Positions 1 to 7,721 of a DNA stretch of 64,000 nt are shown here, piece by piece; the first letter of the stretch is position 1; the number at the start of each line of letters is the position of its first letter. Source of the stretch: Capnocytophaga felis (lineage in GTDB: Bacteria; Bacteroidota; Bacteroidia; Flavobacteriales; Flavobacteriaceae). The notes beneath the pieces were generated by a model. That model did no database searches, was not told where the DNA came from, and saw only the letters and a list, made by a program, of their open reading frames with translations. A program made the translations under genes and the position numbers. The stretch is taken from NCBI RefSeq assembly GCF_009684755.1, contig NZ_BLBC01000014.1, forward strand, positions 186,001-250,000. The letters are read 5' to 3'.

Positions 1-939
1 TTGCAAGTTTTTGTAGTCAATGAAGCGGGTGCTTCTGTATATTCAGCATCAAAAATAGCTCGTGATGAATTCCCCAACTATGATGTTACAGTACGTGGAG
101 CCGTATCAATAGGCAGACGCCTTTCCGACCCTCTGGCAGAACTGGTAAAAATTGATCCTAAGGCAATTGGCGTAGGACAATACCAACACGATGTAAATCA
201 AACAAAATTAAAAGAAGAACTTGATTCTGTTGTGATTAGATGCGTAAATTCCGTAGGCGTGAACCTCAATACAGCAGGAAAATCTCTTCTTTCATATGTG
301 TCAGGAATTGGTGAAAAAATGGCAGAAAACATTGTAAAATATCGTTCTGAGAAAGGGGCTTTCACTGAAAGAGAAGAGCTTTTGAACGTTCCAAGATTAG
401 GAGCAAAGGCATATCAACAAGCAGTTGCGTTTTTGCGTATTCACGAAGGAAAAAATCCGTTGGATAATTCGGCTGTACATCCCGAGGCTTATCCCATCGT
501 CCAAAAAATGGCAAATGACTTAGGTATTTCACCAGAAAAACTTATCGGTAATAAAGAAGCTATAAGCAAAATAAATATTCAAAAATATATCAATGATAAT
601 GTGGGAGTTATCTATTTAAAAGATGTTCTGAAAGAATTAGAAAAACCTGGATTAGACCCACGTAAATCTGCTAAAATCTTTGAATTTGACCCCAATGTAA
701 AAACTTTTGATGATGTGAAAATAGGAATGATTTTATCCGGCATTGTCAATAATATCACGGCTTTTGGCTGTTTTGTTGATATCGGAATAAAAGAAAGCGG
801 ACTTATCCATATTTCACAACTGAAAGAAGGTTACGTTGCCGATGTAAACGATGTGGTAAAAATGCATCAACACGTTACTGTAAAGGTAATTGATATTGAT
901 AATCAACGAAAAAGAATCGGATTAAGCTTAATAAGTTAG
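1..939 (+). CDS. tex: Tex-family transcription accessory protein, 3' part
   Basis: Tex is a nucleic-acid-binding protein linked to transcription and stress. Only the C-terminal 312 residues are present; the window starts mid-gene, so the first codon is not the start. In order I see the end of the YqgF-like nuclease fold, a helix-hairpin-helix region (VSGIGEKMAENIV, about residues 100-115, and VPRLGAKAYQQAVAF about 130-145), and a C-terminal S1 domain (about 235-312, with GIVNNITAFGCFVDIG and GLIHISQL). This order matches the C-terminal half of Tex, normally about 700-780 residues. The family assignment is firm; function in this organism is inferred. Confidence 0.93.
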   Translation: MQVFVVNEAGASVYSASKIARDEFPNYDVTVRGAVSIGRRLSDPLAELVKIDPKAIGVGQYQHDVNQTKLKEELDSVVIRCVNSVGVNLNTAGKSLLSYVSGIGEKMAENIVKYRSEKGAFTEREELLNVPRLGAKAYQQAVAFLRIHEGKNPLDNSAVHPEAYPIVQKMANDLGISPEKLIGNKEAISKINIQKYINDNVGVIYLKDVLKELEKPGLDPRKSAKIFEFDPNVKTFDDVKIGMILSGIVNNITAFGCFVDIGIKESGLIHISQLKEGYVADVNDVVKMHQHVTVKVIDIDNQRKRIGLSLIS

Positions 940-942
940 AAA

Positions 943-981
943 AAAAATCTCCGGAGTTTATAAATTTCCGGAGATTTTTTT
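943..981 (+). terminator. Rho-independent terminator after tex
   Basis: Inverted repeat AAAATCTCCGGA ... TCCGGAGATTTT with a short AT loop and a T tract. The leading A tract makes it bidirectional, so it could also end the leftward sensor gene that stops at 984. Confidence 0.85.
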
Positions 982-983
982 CT

Positions 984-1415
984 TCACTTAGCATTTTTAT
1001 AATGATTTATCAAGTTTCTATGAAACTCTTTCTCAGCATCTTTTAATAAAAGTAATTTTTTTGCTGAAATTATCTTTAAAAGTTCTTTATCCTTTTCCTT
1101 GTTCATTTGCCATATTTTATCAGCAAGTTCATCATCTTTCTTTAAAATTTCCACAGCTTCTTTTTCTGTCAAATCACTTTTTTTCTGACAACCTTTTTTT
1201 CTGCAACTTCTTATTTGACAATGCAAATTATGCAAATTTTCGTTATATTTTTCATATACAGGCCAAAAAACCTTCGCCTCACCTGGAGTAAGTTCTATTT
1301 TTTCAGTAATGTACCCTATTTTTAGTGTTTTTATCCGCTCATAATTATCTTCTTTCTGAGAAAAAACAGAAAGATTGACAAAAAGAAACAAAATAATCGT
1401 AAAAATTACCCTCAT
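984..1415 (-). CDS. Periplasmic sensor-like protein of the ECF sigma operon
   Basis: This 143-residue exported protein has an N-terminal signal peptide (hydrophobic residues 3-17, ending in FSQ). The mature part is helical and highly charged, with the phrase IGYITEKIELTPGEAKVFWPVY. That phrase is typical of Bacteroidetes proteins annotated as 'sensor of ECF-type sigma factor', which are Spy/CpxP-like in style. A short Cys-rich stretch (CQIRSCRKKGCQKK, about 66-79) could bind metal or form disulfides. It is the last gene of a leftward operon, 10 nt after the anti-sigma-like gene. A direct role as sensor is inferred from position and family naming only. Confidence 0.65.
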   Translation of the reverse strand: MRVIFTIILFLFVNLSVFSQKEDNYERIKTLKIGYITEKIELTPGEAKVFWPVYEKYNENLHNLHCQIRSCRKKGCQKKSDLTEKEAVEILKKDDELADKIWQMNKEKDKELLKIISAKKLLLLKDAEKEFHRNLINHYKNAK

Positions 1416-1425
1416 AATGTATTTT

Positions 1426-1929
1426 TTAATAATTTTCTTCTATATTATAATCATATTCTTGTAAATAATTACCAAGATTTTCCATATTTTGACTTTCATT
1501 CACGATAGAATTATTCAAACTTACGGCTTCCAATTGCTCCAAAATCAAATATGTTTTATCATCTTCTAAATAAATATCATTCAGATAGTTCTGTATTTCC
1601 AAAGAGGTTAAATCCGAAAATTGAACGCTTTCCAAAGAATTTCGGGAAATATAAATCCAAATTGACGAAACAACTATCAGAATTAGAACAGAAGCCACCG
1701 CGTGCCTAACAATTGGCAAATAAAACGTTTTTGTTTTTCTGGTAGTAAATTTTAAAATTGATTCTCTTGATTGTTCAAAATAAGCCTCTGGAATTTTAAA
1801 ACCTTGTTCTTTTGTTATAATAAATTCAATATCAATCCTATTCTTCAGATTTTTCTCAAAATCATCAAAATACGTTTCCGGAACTTTCATTCCTGAATTT
1901 ATATGTAATTTATCTTGCTCCATATCCAA
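1426..1929 (-). CDS. Probable single-pass anti-sigma factor
   Basis: This protein of 167 residues has one predicted membrane segment (about 76-97, VASVLILIVVSSIWIYI). The N-terminal part is cytoplasmic and contains two similar short units, VPETYFDDFEKNLKNRI and IPEAYFEQSRESIL; such 'P-E-x-Y-F' repeats are common in Bacteroidetes anti-sigma-like proteins. It follows the ECF sigma gene by 28 nt. I see no ZAS zinc motif (HxxxCxxC). Two start codons lie close together (1929 and 1923). The anti-sigma role is inferred from gene order and topology, not from a strong sequence match. Confidence 0.6.
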   Translation of the reverse strand: MDMEQDKLHINSGMKVPETYFDDFEKNLKNRIDIEFIITKEQGFKIPEAYFEQSRESILKFTTRKTKTFYLPIVRHAVASVLILIVVSSIWIYISRNSLESVQFSDLTSLEIQNYLNDIYLEDDKTYLILEQLEAVSLNNSIVNESQNMENLGNYLQEYDYNIEENY

Positions 1930-1957
1930 GCGTAAGACGATAAAACCTGAAAAAAGT

Positions 1958-2497
1958 TTAATGAGTTTGCAAATAATTTTTAATTTTCTGAACTGCGTGA
2001 TGATACGATGCCTTTAAGGCCCCCACCGAAGTGTCCAATATTTCAGAAATTTGTTCGTATTTCAGCTCTTCAAAATATTTCATATTGAATACAAGTTGTT
2101 GTTTTTCAGGAAGTGTCGCAATCGCTTTCTGAAATTTAATCTGAATCTCATCTCCTTCAAAATAAACATCTGCTTCCAAGTTAAGACTTCTGGCATATTG
2201 TAAATCTTCGATAGAACAATTTCGTTCATTGGCTTTTTTCTTCAAAAAATCAAGAGCTTGGTTTGTAGCTATTCGGTAAACCCACGAAAATAAAGAACTA
2301 TCCCCTCTGAATTTATCAATATTCCGAAAAATTTTAATGAAAGTTTCTTGTAGCACATCATCAGCATCATCGTGTGAAATAACCATTCTTCGGATATGCC
2401 AATAAAGTTTCTTTTGGTATGTATCTACCAGAAATTCAAATCCTTTTGAACGTGTTTTTGAATTTTGAAGCAGCTTTATGAGTTCTTTTTCCTCCAA
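1958..2497 (-). CDS. ECF-family RNA polymerase sigma factor
   Basis: This sigma-70 family protein of the extracytoplasmic-function type (179 residues) directs RNA polymerase to a regulon set by a membrane signal. Region 2 is seen at about 22-90 (DDADDVLQETFIKIFRNI then FSWVYRIATNQALDFL). Region 4 is at about 125-175 (LPEKQQLVFNMKYFEELK ... ISEILDTSVGALKASYHHA). The start is TTG at 2497, 2 nt after the stop of the ABC transporter gene. The next in-frame Met is residue 38, inside region 2, so TTG is the likely start and expression is probably coupled to the gene before. The order sigma, anti-sigma, sensor supports a self-contained envelope-stress module. Confidence 0.9.
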   Translation of the reverse strand: MEEKELIKLLQNSKTRSKGFEFLVDTYQKKLYWHIRRMVISHDDADDVLQETFIKIFRNIDKFRGDSSLFSWVYRIATNQALDFLKKKANERNCSIEDLQYARSLNLEADVYFEGDEIQIKFQKAIATLPEKQQLVFNMKYFEELKYEQISEILDTSVGALKASYHHAVQKIKNYLQTH

Positions 2498-2499
2498 AT

Positions 2500-4335
2500 T
2501 TATGATTCAAAAGATTGCATTTCAACTAATTTTTTGTACATACCTTGCCTTTGTAAAAGCTCATTATGAGTGCCTTGTTCCACTATGCGTCCTTTTTGCA
2601 TAACCACTATCAAATCAGCTTTTTGAATAGTTGAAAGGCGATGGGCAATCACAATGGAAGTTCTATTTTTCATCATATTTTCCAAAGCATTTTGTACCAA
2701 ACGCTCACTTTCAGTATCAAGTGCAGAAGTTGCTTCGTCCAAAATCATAATCGGTGGATTTTTTAAAACCGCACGAGCAATGCTTAGTCGTTGTTTTTGT
2801 CCTCCACTTAGCTTACCTCCTGAATCTCCAATATTTGTATCGAAGTGTTCGGGTAAATCTTTAATAAATTCATAAGCATTCGCCACCTTAGTTGCTTCTA
2901 AAATTTCTTGCTCGTTTGCATTCGGATTTCCAATAAGCAAGTTATTTTTAACCGTATCATTAAACAATATTGAATCCTGAGAAACCATACCTATTAAACG
3001 ACGTAACGAACTTATTTTTAAATCTTTAATATTAACACCATCAATTTCAATGCTTCCTTTATTTACATCATAAAAACGTGTAATTAAATTGGCAATGGTA
3101 CTTTTTCCACTTCCCGATTGTCCTACCAAGGCAATTGTTTTTCCTTTTGGAATTTCTAAAGAAAAATCAGTTAAAACTTCTTTGTCATCATAACCAAATG
3201 TAATATTTTTTAATACAATCGAAGATTTAAATTCCTGTATATCAACCGAATTAGTTTTCTCCTGAATTGGGCTTTTGTATTCCAAAACCTCAAATACACG
3301 TTCAGCGGCTGCATTTCCTTTTTTTAAGTCATAAGAAGCCTTACTAATTGCCTTTGCCGGAGTTAAAATATTGTAAGCCAATCCCATAAAAGCAATAAAA
3401 GCAGCTCCGTCCAAAGTTTTATCAACCAAAACCATAGTTCCGCCAAACCAAAGCAAAACGGCAATCATCAAAATCCCAAGAAATTCACTCATTGGTGACG
3501 CCAAATTTTGTCTGTTTGCCAAATTGTTAGCAAATTTGAAAAAACGTGAAGTGGAGTCTTCAAATTTATTCTGAAAAACTTTTTCAGCATTGAAAGCCTT
3601 CACAACTCGCAGTCCGCCAACGGTTTCTTCTATGAGAGATAAAAATCGTCCTTGTTCTTGTTGTACTTTGGTGGATTGCTTTTTTAAGGATTTCCCAATT
3701 TTAGAAATAATCCAGCCTGATACCGGAATAAAAATAAAAGTGAAAATTGTTAATTTCACACTGATTCCCAGCATCATAACAATCGAAAAAATAATTGTAA
3801 GAGGCTCTCTAATAATTAGTTCCAATATCGAAAGAAAAGAATGTTGCACCTCCCCTACATCACCCGCCACACGTGCGATTATATCACCTTTTCGTTGCTC
3901 GGAAAAGTAAGAAAGTGGCAAATTTGTTATTTTTTTGTAAAGTGCATTTCGCAAATCCTTTAGTACGCCGTTACGCAAATGTGTGATGAAAAATACTGCA
4001 ATATAATTGAATGCGTTTTTAAGCAAGAAAAGTACAATTACAAGGGCAATAACAATGGTTAAAGCAGAAACAGAATCTTCTCCTACAATATTTGATATTC
4101 TGTAATTTAGCAAATTTTTACCATAACTTACCAAATCCGAAACTTTGCCTGAAAAAACAGGTTCTTCGGTTATTTTTTGGGCGTCTTTTCCAAATAAAAT
4201 ATCCAACATCGGGATAAGTGCCACGAATGAAATAGCACTAAAAAGTGCGTACAAAATATTAAAAAAAACATTCAGAAAAGCGTATTTCTTATAAGGAAGT
4301 ATGTAAGGTATAAATTTCTTTAAATACGGACTCAT
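2500..4335 (-). CDS. ABC exporter, MsbA-like fused permease/ATPase
   Basis: This 611-residue half-transporter has an N-terminal six-helix membrane domain (about 1-330) fused to a nucleotide-binding domain. The ATPase motifs are complete: Walker A GQSGSGKST, Q-loop (MVSQDSILFND), signature LSGGQKQRLSIARA, Walker B IMILDEATSALD and a downstream His (IAHRLST). It is most like MsbA/lipid-exporter subfamily proteins, so lipid or peptide export at the inner membrane is likely; the substrate cannot be read from sequence. It is the first gene of the ABC - ECF sigma - anti-sigma - sensor operon, which links the sigma factor's expression to this exporter. Confidence 0.9.
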   Translation of the reverse strand: MSPYLKKFIPYILPYKKYAFLNVFFNILYALFSAISFVALIPMLDILFGKDAQKITEEPVFSGKVSDLVSYGKNLLNYRISNIVGEDSVSALTIVIALVIVLFLLKNAFNYIAVFFITHLRNGVLKDLRNALYKKITNLPLSYFSEQRKGDIIARVAGDVGEVQHSFLSILELIIREPLTIIFSIVMMLGISVKLTIFTFIFIPVSGWIISKIGKSLKKQSTKVQQEQGRFLSLIEETVGGLRVVKAFNAEKVFQNKFEDSTSRFFKFANNLANRQNLASPMSEFLGILMIAVLLWFGGTMVLVDKTLDGAAFIAFMGLAYNILTPAKAISKASYDLKKGNAAAERVFEVLEYKSPIQEKTNSVDIQEFKSSIVLKNITFGYDDKEVLTDFSLEIPKGKTIALVGQSGSGKSTIANLITRFYDVNKGSIEIDGVNIKDLKISSLRRLIGMVSQDSILFNDTVKNNLLIGNPNANEQEILEATKVANAYEFIKDLPEHFDTNIGDSGGKLSGGQKQRLSIARAVLKNPPIMILDEATSALDTESERLVQNALENMMKNRTSIVIAHRLSTIQKADLIVVMQKGRIVEQGTHNELLQRQGMYKKLVEMQSFES

Positions 4336-4352
4336 TGTTGATTAAATTGATT

Positions 4353-4393
4353 AAAGCTCAAAATCATCATTTTTTATATTGATTTTGAGCTTT
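4353..4393 (-). terminator. Terminator between the menE-like and ABC genes
   Basis: Perfect 13-bp arms AAAGCTCAAAATC and GATTTTGAGCTTT around a 15-nt AT-rich loop, just beyond the menE-like stop codon. The ABC operon therefore probably has its own promoter. Confidence 0.75.
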
Positions 4394-4399
4394 TAATTT

Positions 4400-5482
4400 C
4401 TATCCTTTGTATTTTTTTATGGTTTCTTTACGTTGAATTTTTCCGTTGCCAGTGAGTTCAAACTTAGGCATAAAGTAAATGGCTCTGGGAACTTCATACT
4501 TCAGGATTTCCTTATCCATATACAAATCGTGAGCCAAATTCGGATAATCTTCCTCGCTTCCTTCTACGTAAAGCACAGCTCTTTGCCCGAGTTGCTCATC
4601 TTCCTCACCTACAAGGAAATAATTATTCTTAATATATTTCTTGATTTTACGTTCAACACTTTCAGGGAACACCTTAAATCCTCCCGAATTAATTACATTA
4701 TCCAAACGCCCTAACCAAACAAATTCAGTGTCTGAAATTAATTTGACAATATCATTTGTAATAATCTCGTGGTCAGATATTTGAGGAGCATTTATAATCA
4801 AACATTTTCTCTCGTCTTGATGAAATGTTACATCCGGAAGAGCTTTGTAACTTTCTTCGTGGGATTTCGTGTGGTTAACGTGTCGCATTGCAATGTGCGA
4901 GATAGTTTCCGTCATTCCGTAAGAAGAATAAACTTCTGTTGAAACATTCTGTAGCTTGGCTTCCAATTCATTATCAACTGCAGCACCTCCAAGAATTAAT
5001 TTTTTTACGCGGTGCAAATCGTACAGCGATTTTGAGGCTTGTAACGGAATCATTGCAGTAAAATCATAATCTTTATTCGTTAAAGCCAATGGCATCGATG
5101 AAGGCTGAATAATATCCAAATGCAATCCCAATACAATAGAACGGATTATCATCATTTTTCCTGCGATAAAATCAGCTGGCAAACACAACAAAGCCGTGTT
5201 TTTAGGTGATAAATTCAGGTATTTTCCCGTAGCCAAGGCCGAATTTACCATATGTTGCTTTTTCAAACGAATTACTTTAGGAATTCCTGTTGAACCTGAG
5301 GTAACTGCCTCAATATAATCATTATCATCAAGCCAATTCAACAAAAAATTTCCGATAGACTTTCGGTAAGGCTCTCCATCTTTGATGTATTCCATAGCCA
5401 AAACTACCAAATCCTCTCTATCAACAGAAAAACCATTGATTTTCAAATGTCTATCTACAAAAGTATAATCTATTTTATCCAT
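4400..5482 (-). CDS. menE: AMP-forming acyl-CoA ligase, probable o-succinylbenzoate-CoA ligase
   Basis: This member of the ANL adenylating enzymes (360 residues from the chosen start) probably makes o-succinylbenzoyl-CoA in menaquinone synthesis. Motifs seen are the P-loop TSGSTGIPKVIRLKK, the core YSSYGMTE, the hinge WLGRLDNVINSGGFKV, and the C-terminal catalytic-lysine region ELTGNGKIQRKE. The short length fits flavobacterial MenE better than acetyl-CoA synthetases of about 550 residues. The open frame runs on to 5644, but a -7 element (TACATTTG) lies at 5528-5521, so that extension would precede the transcript; ATG 5482 (or 5497) is preferred. No other men genes are next to it, so the exact substrate is not proven. 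Confidence 0.78.
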   Translation of the reverse strand: MDKIDYTFVDRHLKINGFSVDREDLVVLAMEYIKDGEPYRKSIGNFLLNWLDDNDYIEAVTSGSTGIPKVIRLKKQHMVNSALATGKYLNLSPKNTALLCLPADFIAGKMMIIRSIVLGLHLDIIQPSSMPLALTNKDYDFTAMIPLQASKSLYDLHRVKKLILGGAAVDNELEAKLQNVSTEVYSSYGMTETISHIAMRHVNHTKSHEESYKALPDVTFHQDERKCLIINAPQISDHEIITNDIVKLISDTEFVWLGRLDNVINSGGFKVFPESVERKIKKYIKNNYFLVGEEDEQLGQRAVLYVEGSEEDYPNLAHDLYMDKEILKYEVPRAIYFMPKFELTGNGKIQRKETIKKYKG

Positions 5483-5520
5483 TTCCTTTTCTTGCATCTT
5501 TCTAAAACTAAAACAAGTCG

Positions 5521-5528
5521 CAAATGTA
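5521..5528 (-). promoter_or_regulatory. Bacteroidetes -7 element for menE-like gene
   Basis: TACATTTG on the minus strand fits TAnnTTTG. No good TTG -33 element is present at 19 nt. Its position decides the start of the menE-like gene. Confidence 0.5.
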
Positions 5529-5761
5529 CAAAAAAGATTTGAAGTCTGATAAAAATTTATATTTTCAAAAACAGATTTTAACGAATTATCAGCAATCATT
5601 TTCAGATTAATTTTAACAAAAGGTAAGGATTCGGCAATTTTCAAGAATTGGATTTTTGCAATAATCTAAAAATCAAACCATAAAAAATTAATTTCAAAAA
5701 ACAGTTCTTTTTGTTTGAAATTTGAAAAGAAAGTTATTAAATTCGCAGAAAAAATAATATT

Positions 5762-6829
5762 ATGGAAAATTTGGATTTCAATTTAACTATCGAAAAAATA
5801 AAAGAAAGCCGTATCAACCAAGTAGATTTCTCGAAATTGGCTTTTGGGCAAACTTTTTCTGACCATATGTTTGTATGTCATTACAAAAACGGACAGTGGC
5901 AACAACCTCAAATTAAGCCATATGCACCAATTTCTTTGGAGCCTTCCGCAAGTGTTTTTCATTATGGACAGGCGATTTTTGAAGGAATGAAAGCATATAA
6001 AGACGATAATGACGATATTTTCCTCTTCCGTCCGGAAGAAAACTACAAACGTATGAACAAATCGGCTGTACGTTTGGCTATTCCTGAATTTCCTGAAAAA
6101 TGGTTTGATGAAGGACTAAAAACCCTCTTGAAAATCGATAAAGATTGGATAAAAAAAGGTGTTGGAAATTCGTTATATATCCGACCTTTTATTATTGGAA
6201 CTTCAACAGGAATAATGGCTTCTCCTTCAAAGGAATACATTTTTTTCATTATTACCTCTCCGGTACAGGCTTATTACGGAGGTGAAGTGAAAGTAAAAAT
6301 TGCGGATTATTACAGCCGTGCTGCCAACGGAGGTTTTGGTGCAGCAAAAGCAGCAGGAAACTATGCAGGGCAATTTTATCCTACACAATTAGCAATACAA
6401 GAAGGATATCAGCAAATCATTTGGACAGATGATACAACTCACGAATTTTTGGAAGAAGCCGGAATGATGAATTTATTCTTCCGAATCAATAATAAGTTAA
6501 TTACTTGCCCAACCAGCGACCGTATCTTAGATGGTGTTACGCGTAAAAGTGTACTTGCCATTGCAGAAAAATTAGGCATCAAAACGGAAGTTCGCCCTAT
6601 AAAAGTTCAGGAATTATTATCAGCTACTGAAAAAGGCACACTTCAGGAAATATTTGGAAGTGGAACTGCTGCTGTTATTAGTCCAATTTCAGGATTTGGC
6701 TACAAAGGGAAAGACTATACAATCAATCGTCCTGCTGACCTATATGCTACAAAAATTAAAGAAACCATCTTAAATATACAGTACAACAAGTCAGAAGATT
6801 CTTTTGGCTGGAGAGTAAAAGTTATTTAA
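5762..6829 (+). CDS. ilvE: Branched-chain amino acid aminotransferase
   Basis: PLP enzyme of fold type IV (355 residues) that carries out the last step in valine, leucine and isoleucine synthesis and the first step in their breakdown. Seen in the sequence are the substrate-loop region VFHYGQAIFEGMKAYK (about 65-80), the PLP-lysine region NGGFGAAKAAGNYAG (about 190-205), EEAGMMNLFF, and the phosphate-binding GSGTAAVISPI near the C terminus. Length and motif order match IlvE of the eukaryote-like BCAT2 type. A possible promoter, TTG (5715-5717) then TAAATTCG (5738-5745), has one mismatch. The gene stands alone. Confidence 0.93.
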   Translation: MENLDFNLTIEKIKESRINQVDFSKLAFGQTFSDHMFVCHYKNGQWQQPQIKPYAPISLEPSASVFHYGQAIFEGMKAYKDDNDDIFLFRPEENYKRMNKSAVRLAIPEFPEKWFDEGLKTLLKIDKDWIKKGVGNSLYIRPFIIGTSTGIMASPSKEYIFFIITSPVQAYYGGEVKVKIADYYSRAANGGFGAAKAAGNYAGQFYPTQLAIQEGYQQIIWTDDTTHEFLEEAGMMNLFFRINNKLITCPTSDRILDGVTRKSVLAIAEKLGIKTEVRPIKVQELLSATEKGTLQEIFGSGTAAVISPISGFGYKGKDYTINRPADLYATKIKETILNIQYNKSEDSFGWRVKVI

Positions 6830-6892
6830 ATCACTGACAATAAAGGAGTAGCAAAAAAAATTATTTTTTCTTAAAAAAAGTATCAAAAACAT

Positions 6893-6922
6893 TTGGAGTT
6901 TTAAAATAAAGCTGTATCTTTG
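6893..6922 (+). promoter_or_regulatory. tRNA-Arg promoter
   Basis: TTG (6893-6895), 19 nt, then TATCTTTG (6915-6922): a full match to the Bacteroidetes -33/-7 consensus, about 21 nt before the mature tRNA 5' end. Confidence 0.8.
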
Positions 6923-6943
6923 CAACCGATTTAGAAAATAGCA

Positions 6944-7017
6944 GGCCTCGTAGCTCAACTGAATAGAGCACTTGATTACGGCTCAAGAGGTTTCAGGTTT
7001 GAATCCTGACGAGGTCA
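6944..7017 (+). tRNA. tRNA-Arg (anticodon ACG)
   Basis: A 74-nt cloverleaf without encoded CCA. The acceptor arms GGCCTCG and CGAGGTC pair with one G-U, and the discriminator is A. The anticodon stem CTTGA/TCAAG holds loop TTACGGC (anticodon ACG). The T arm is CAGGTTTGAATCCTG. Its 3' end is the integration target of the element that follows: the last 16 nt recur at 35381. Confidence 0.95.
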
Positions 7018-7062
7018 CAAAATATAAAATAACTCACTGTAAAACAGTGAGTTATTTTTTTT
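7002..7062 (+). repeat. attL: tRNA 3' end plus terminator, direct repeat copy 1
   Basis: This 61-bp stretch matches 35381-35439 except for a 2-bp indel and one A/G change. It holds the tRNA 3' end (AATCCTGACGAGGTCA) and a hairpin terminator AATAACTCACTGT ... ACAGTGAGTTATT with a T8 tract. The first 23 bp are identical in both copies and probably contain the crossover. Confidence 0.88.
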
Positions 7063-7071
7063 GAGGTAAGT

Positions 7072-7085
7072 AAAAGGGTAAGTTA
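7072..7085 (+). repeat. Candidate integrase arm-type site, left end
   Basis: AAAAGGGTAAGTTA, the same 14 bases as 35256-35269 near the integrase promoter. It sits 10 bp inside attL. Matching short sites at both ends of an element are what tyrosine integrases of the lambda type bind with their N-terminal domain. Confidence 0.5.
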
Positions 7086-7095
7086 CATTTTTTAA

Positions 7096-7133
7096 AAAAA
7101 AGTAAAACAAGAAATTATCTTATTTTACTTTTT
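7096..7133 (-). terminator. Terminator of the long leftward operon
   Basis: Imperfect inverted repeat AAAAAGTAAAACAAG ... CTTATTTTACTTTTT just beyond the last leftward gene (stop at 7143), with A and T runs on both sides. It would end the structural operon before attL and the tRNA. Confidence 0.6.
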
Positions 7134-7142
7134 GGGCAAAAA

Positions 7143-7277
7143 CTACCGTTTACCGGCTTTAACCGATCCTTTCTTTTTAGTAGCGGATTTTGCTTTTACG
7201 ATACGTCCGTTTTCGTTGTAACGGAATCCTTTTTTCAGCTTGCCGTTGGCTTTTAAGCCTTCTTTCTTGGTTGCCAT
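7143..7277 (-). CDS. Small basic protein with an LKKGF motif
   Basis: This 44-residue protein is very rich in Lys/Arg (starts MATKKEGLKANGKLKKGFRY) with a basic C-terminal tail. It is the last gene of the leftward operon, and its composition suggests nucleic-acid binding, for example genome condensation. The core NGKLKKGFRYNENGRIV resembles two segments of the 1253-residue protein of the same element (CGRLRKGWKF near residue 80 and KGKLRKGWYYEENGIL near residue 792), so this may be the free-standing form of that small module. Function is unknown. Confidence 0.7.
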   Translation of the reverse strand: MATKKEGLKANGKLKKGFRYNENGRIVKAKSATKKKGSVKAGKR

Positions 7278-7300
7278 ATTTATAAATATTTAATTTGTTA

Positions 7301-7704
7301 CTAATTTTGTTTTACTTGATTGTGAATAAAATACATTACATTGTGATACTTTGCCACGTGTCTTGACATATTTTTCACTTTCATTGCTGTTGTATCCTCT
7401 TTTTCAACCGCATCTATAAAAATATGCTCGTGATAGATGGGGAAGCCTAACACATCAACTCCTATCTGAAAGGAAACTTTTTCAACGTTTGTGATAAATA
7501 CTTTTGCCGTATTATATTTAATGAGACGTTTCTTTAAAATATCCTCATAAGTTAACATTACCTTTAATTGTTTTTTTAGTAATGGTTGTTGTGCCTTGTC
7601 TATTTCTTTAAATTTTGAACTTTTGACAAAAATTTTTAGTTTCCCAATTCTTTCTGAAAGTTCAGACAATTCTGTTTGAACTCTTTTTTTACTTCTTTAT
7701 CCAT
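7301..7704 (-). CDS. Phage helical-hairpin protein read through a -1 shift; possible Acb2/Tad1-like anti-defence protein
   Basis: No ATG opens the long frame (7669-7301); its first possible start is TTG at 7669. An ATG at 7704 opens a 22-codon frame that meets an A7 run (minus-strand GT-AAAAAAA-GAG, plus 7690-7684). A -1 slip there joins MDKEVKK to RVQTELSELSERIGKLKIFV and gives about 134 residues. The joined N terminus continues the helix without a break. It fits a small-phage-protein pattern I recall (RV..E...L..RI.KL..F..S.KF...L..QL..M..Y...L..RI), often labelled crAss001_48-related and linked to the Acb2/Tad1 hairpin. The C-terminal half (about 65-134) is unfamiliar. The shift could be programmed, a disabling mutation or a sequencing error. 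Confidence 0.6.
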
Positions 7705-7721
7705 ATTTCAATTTTAACATA

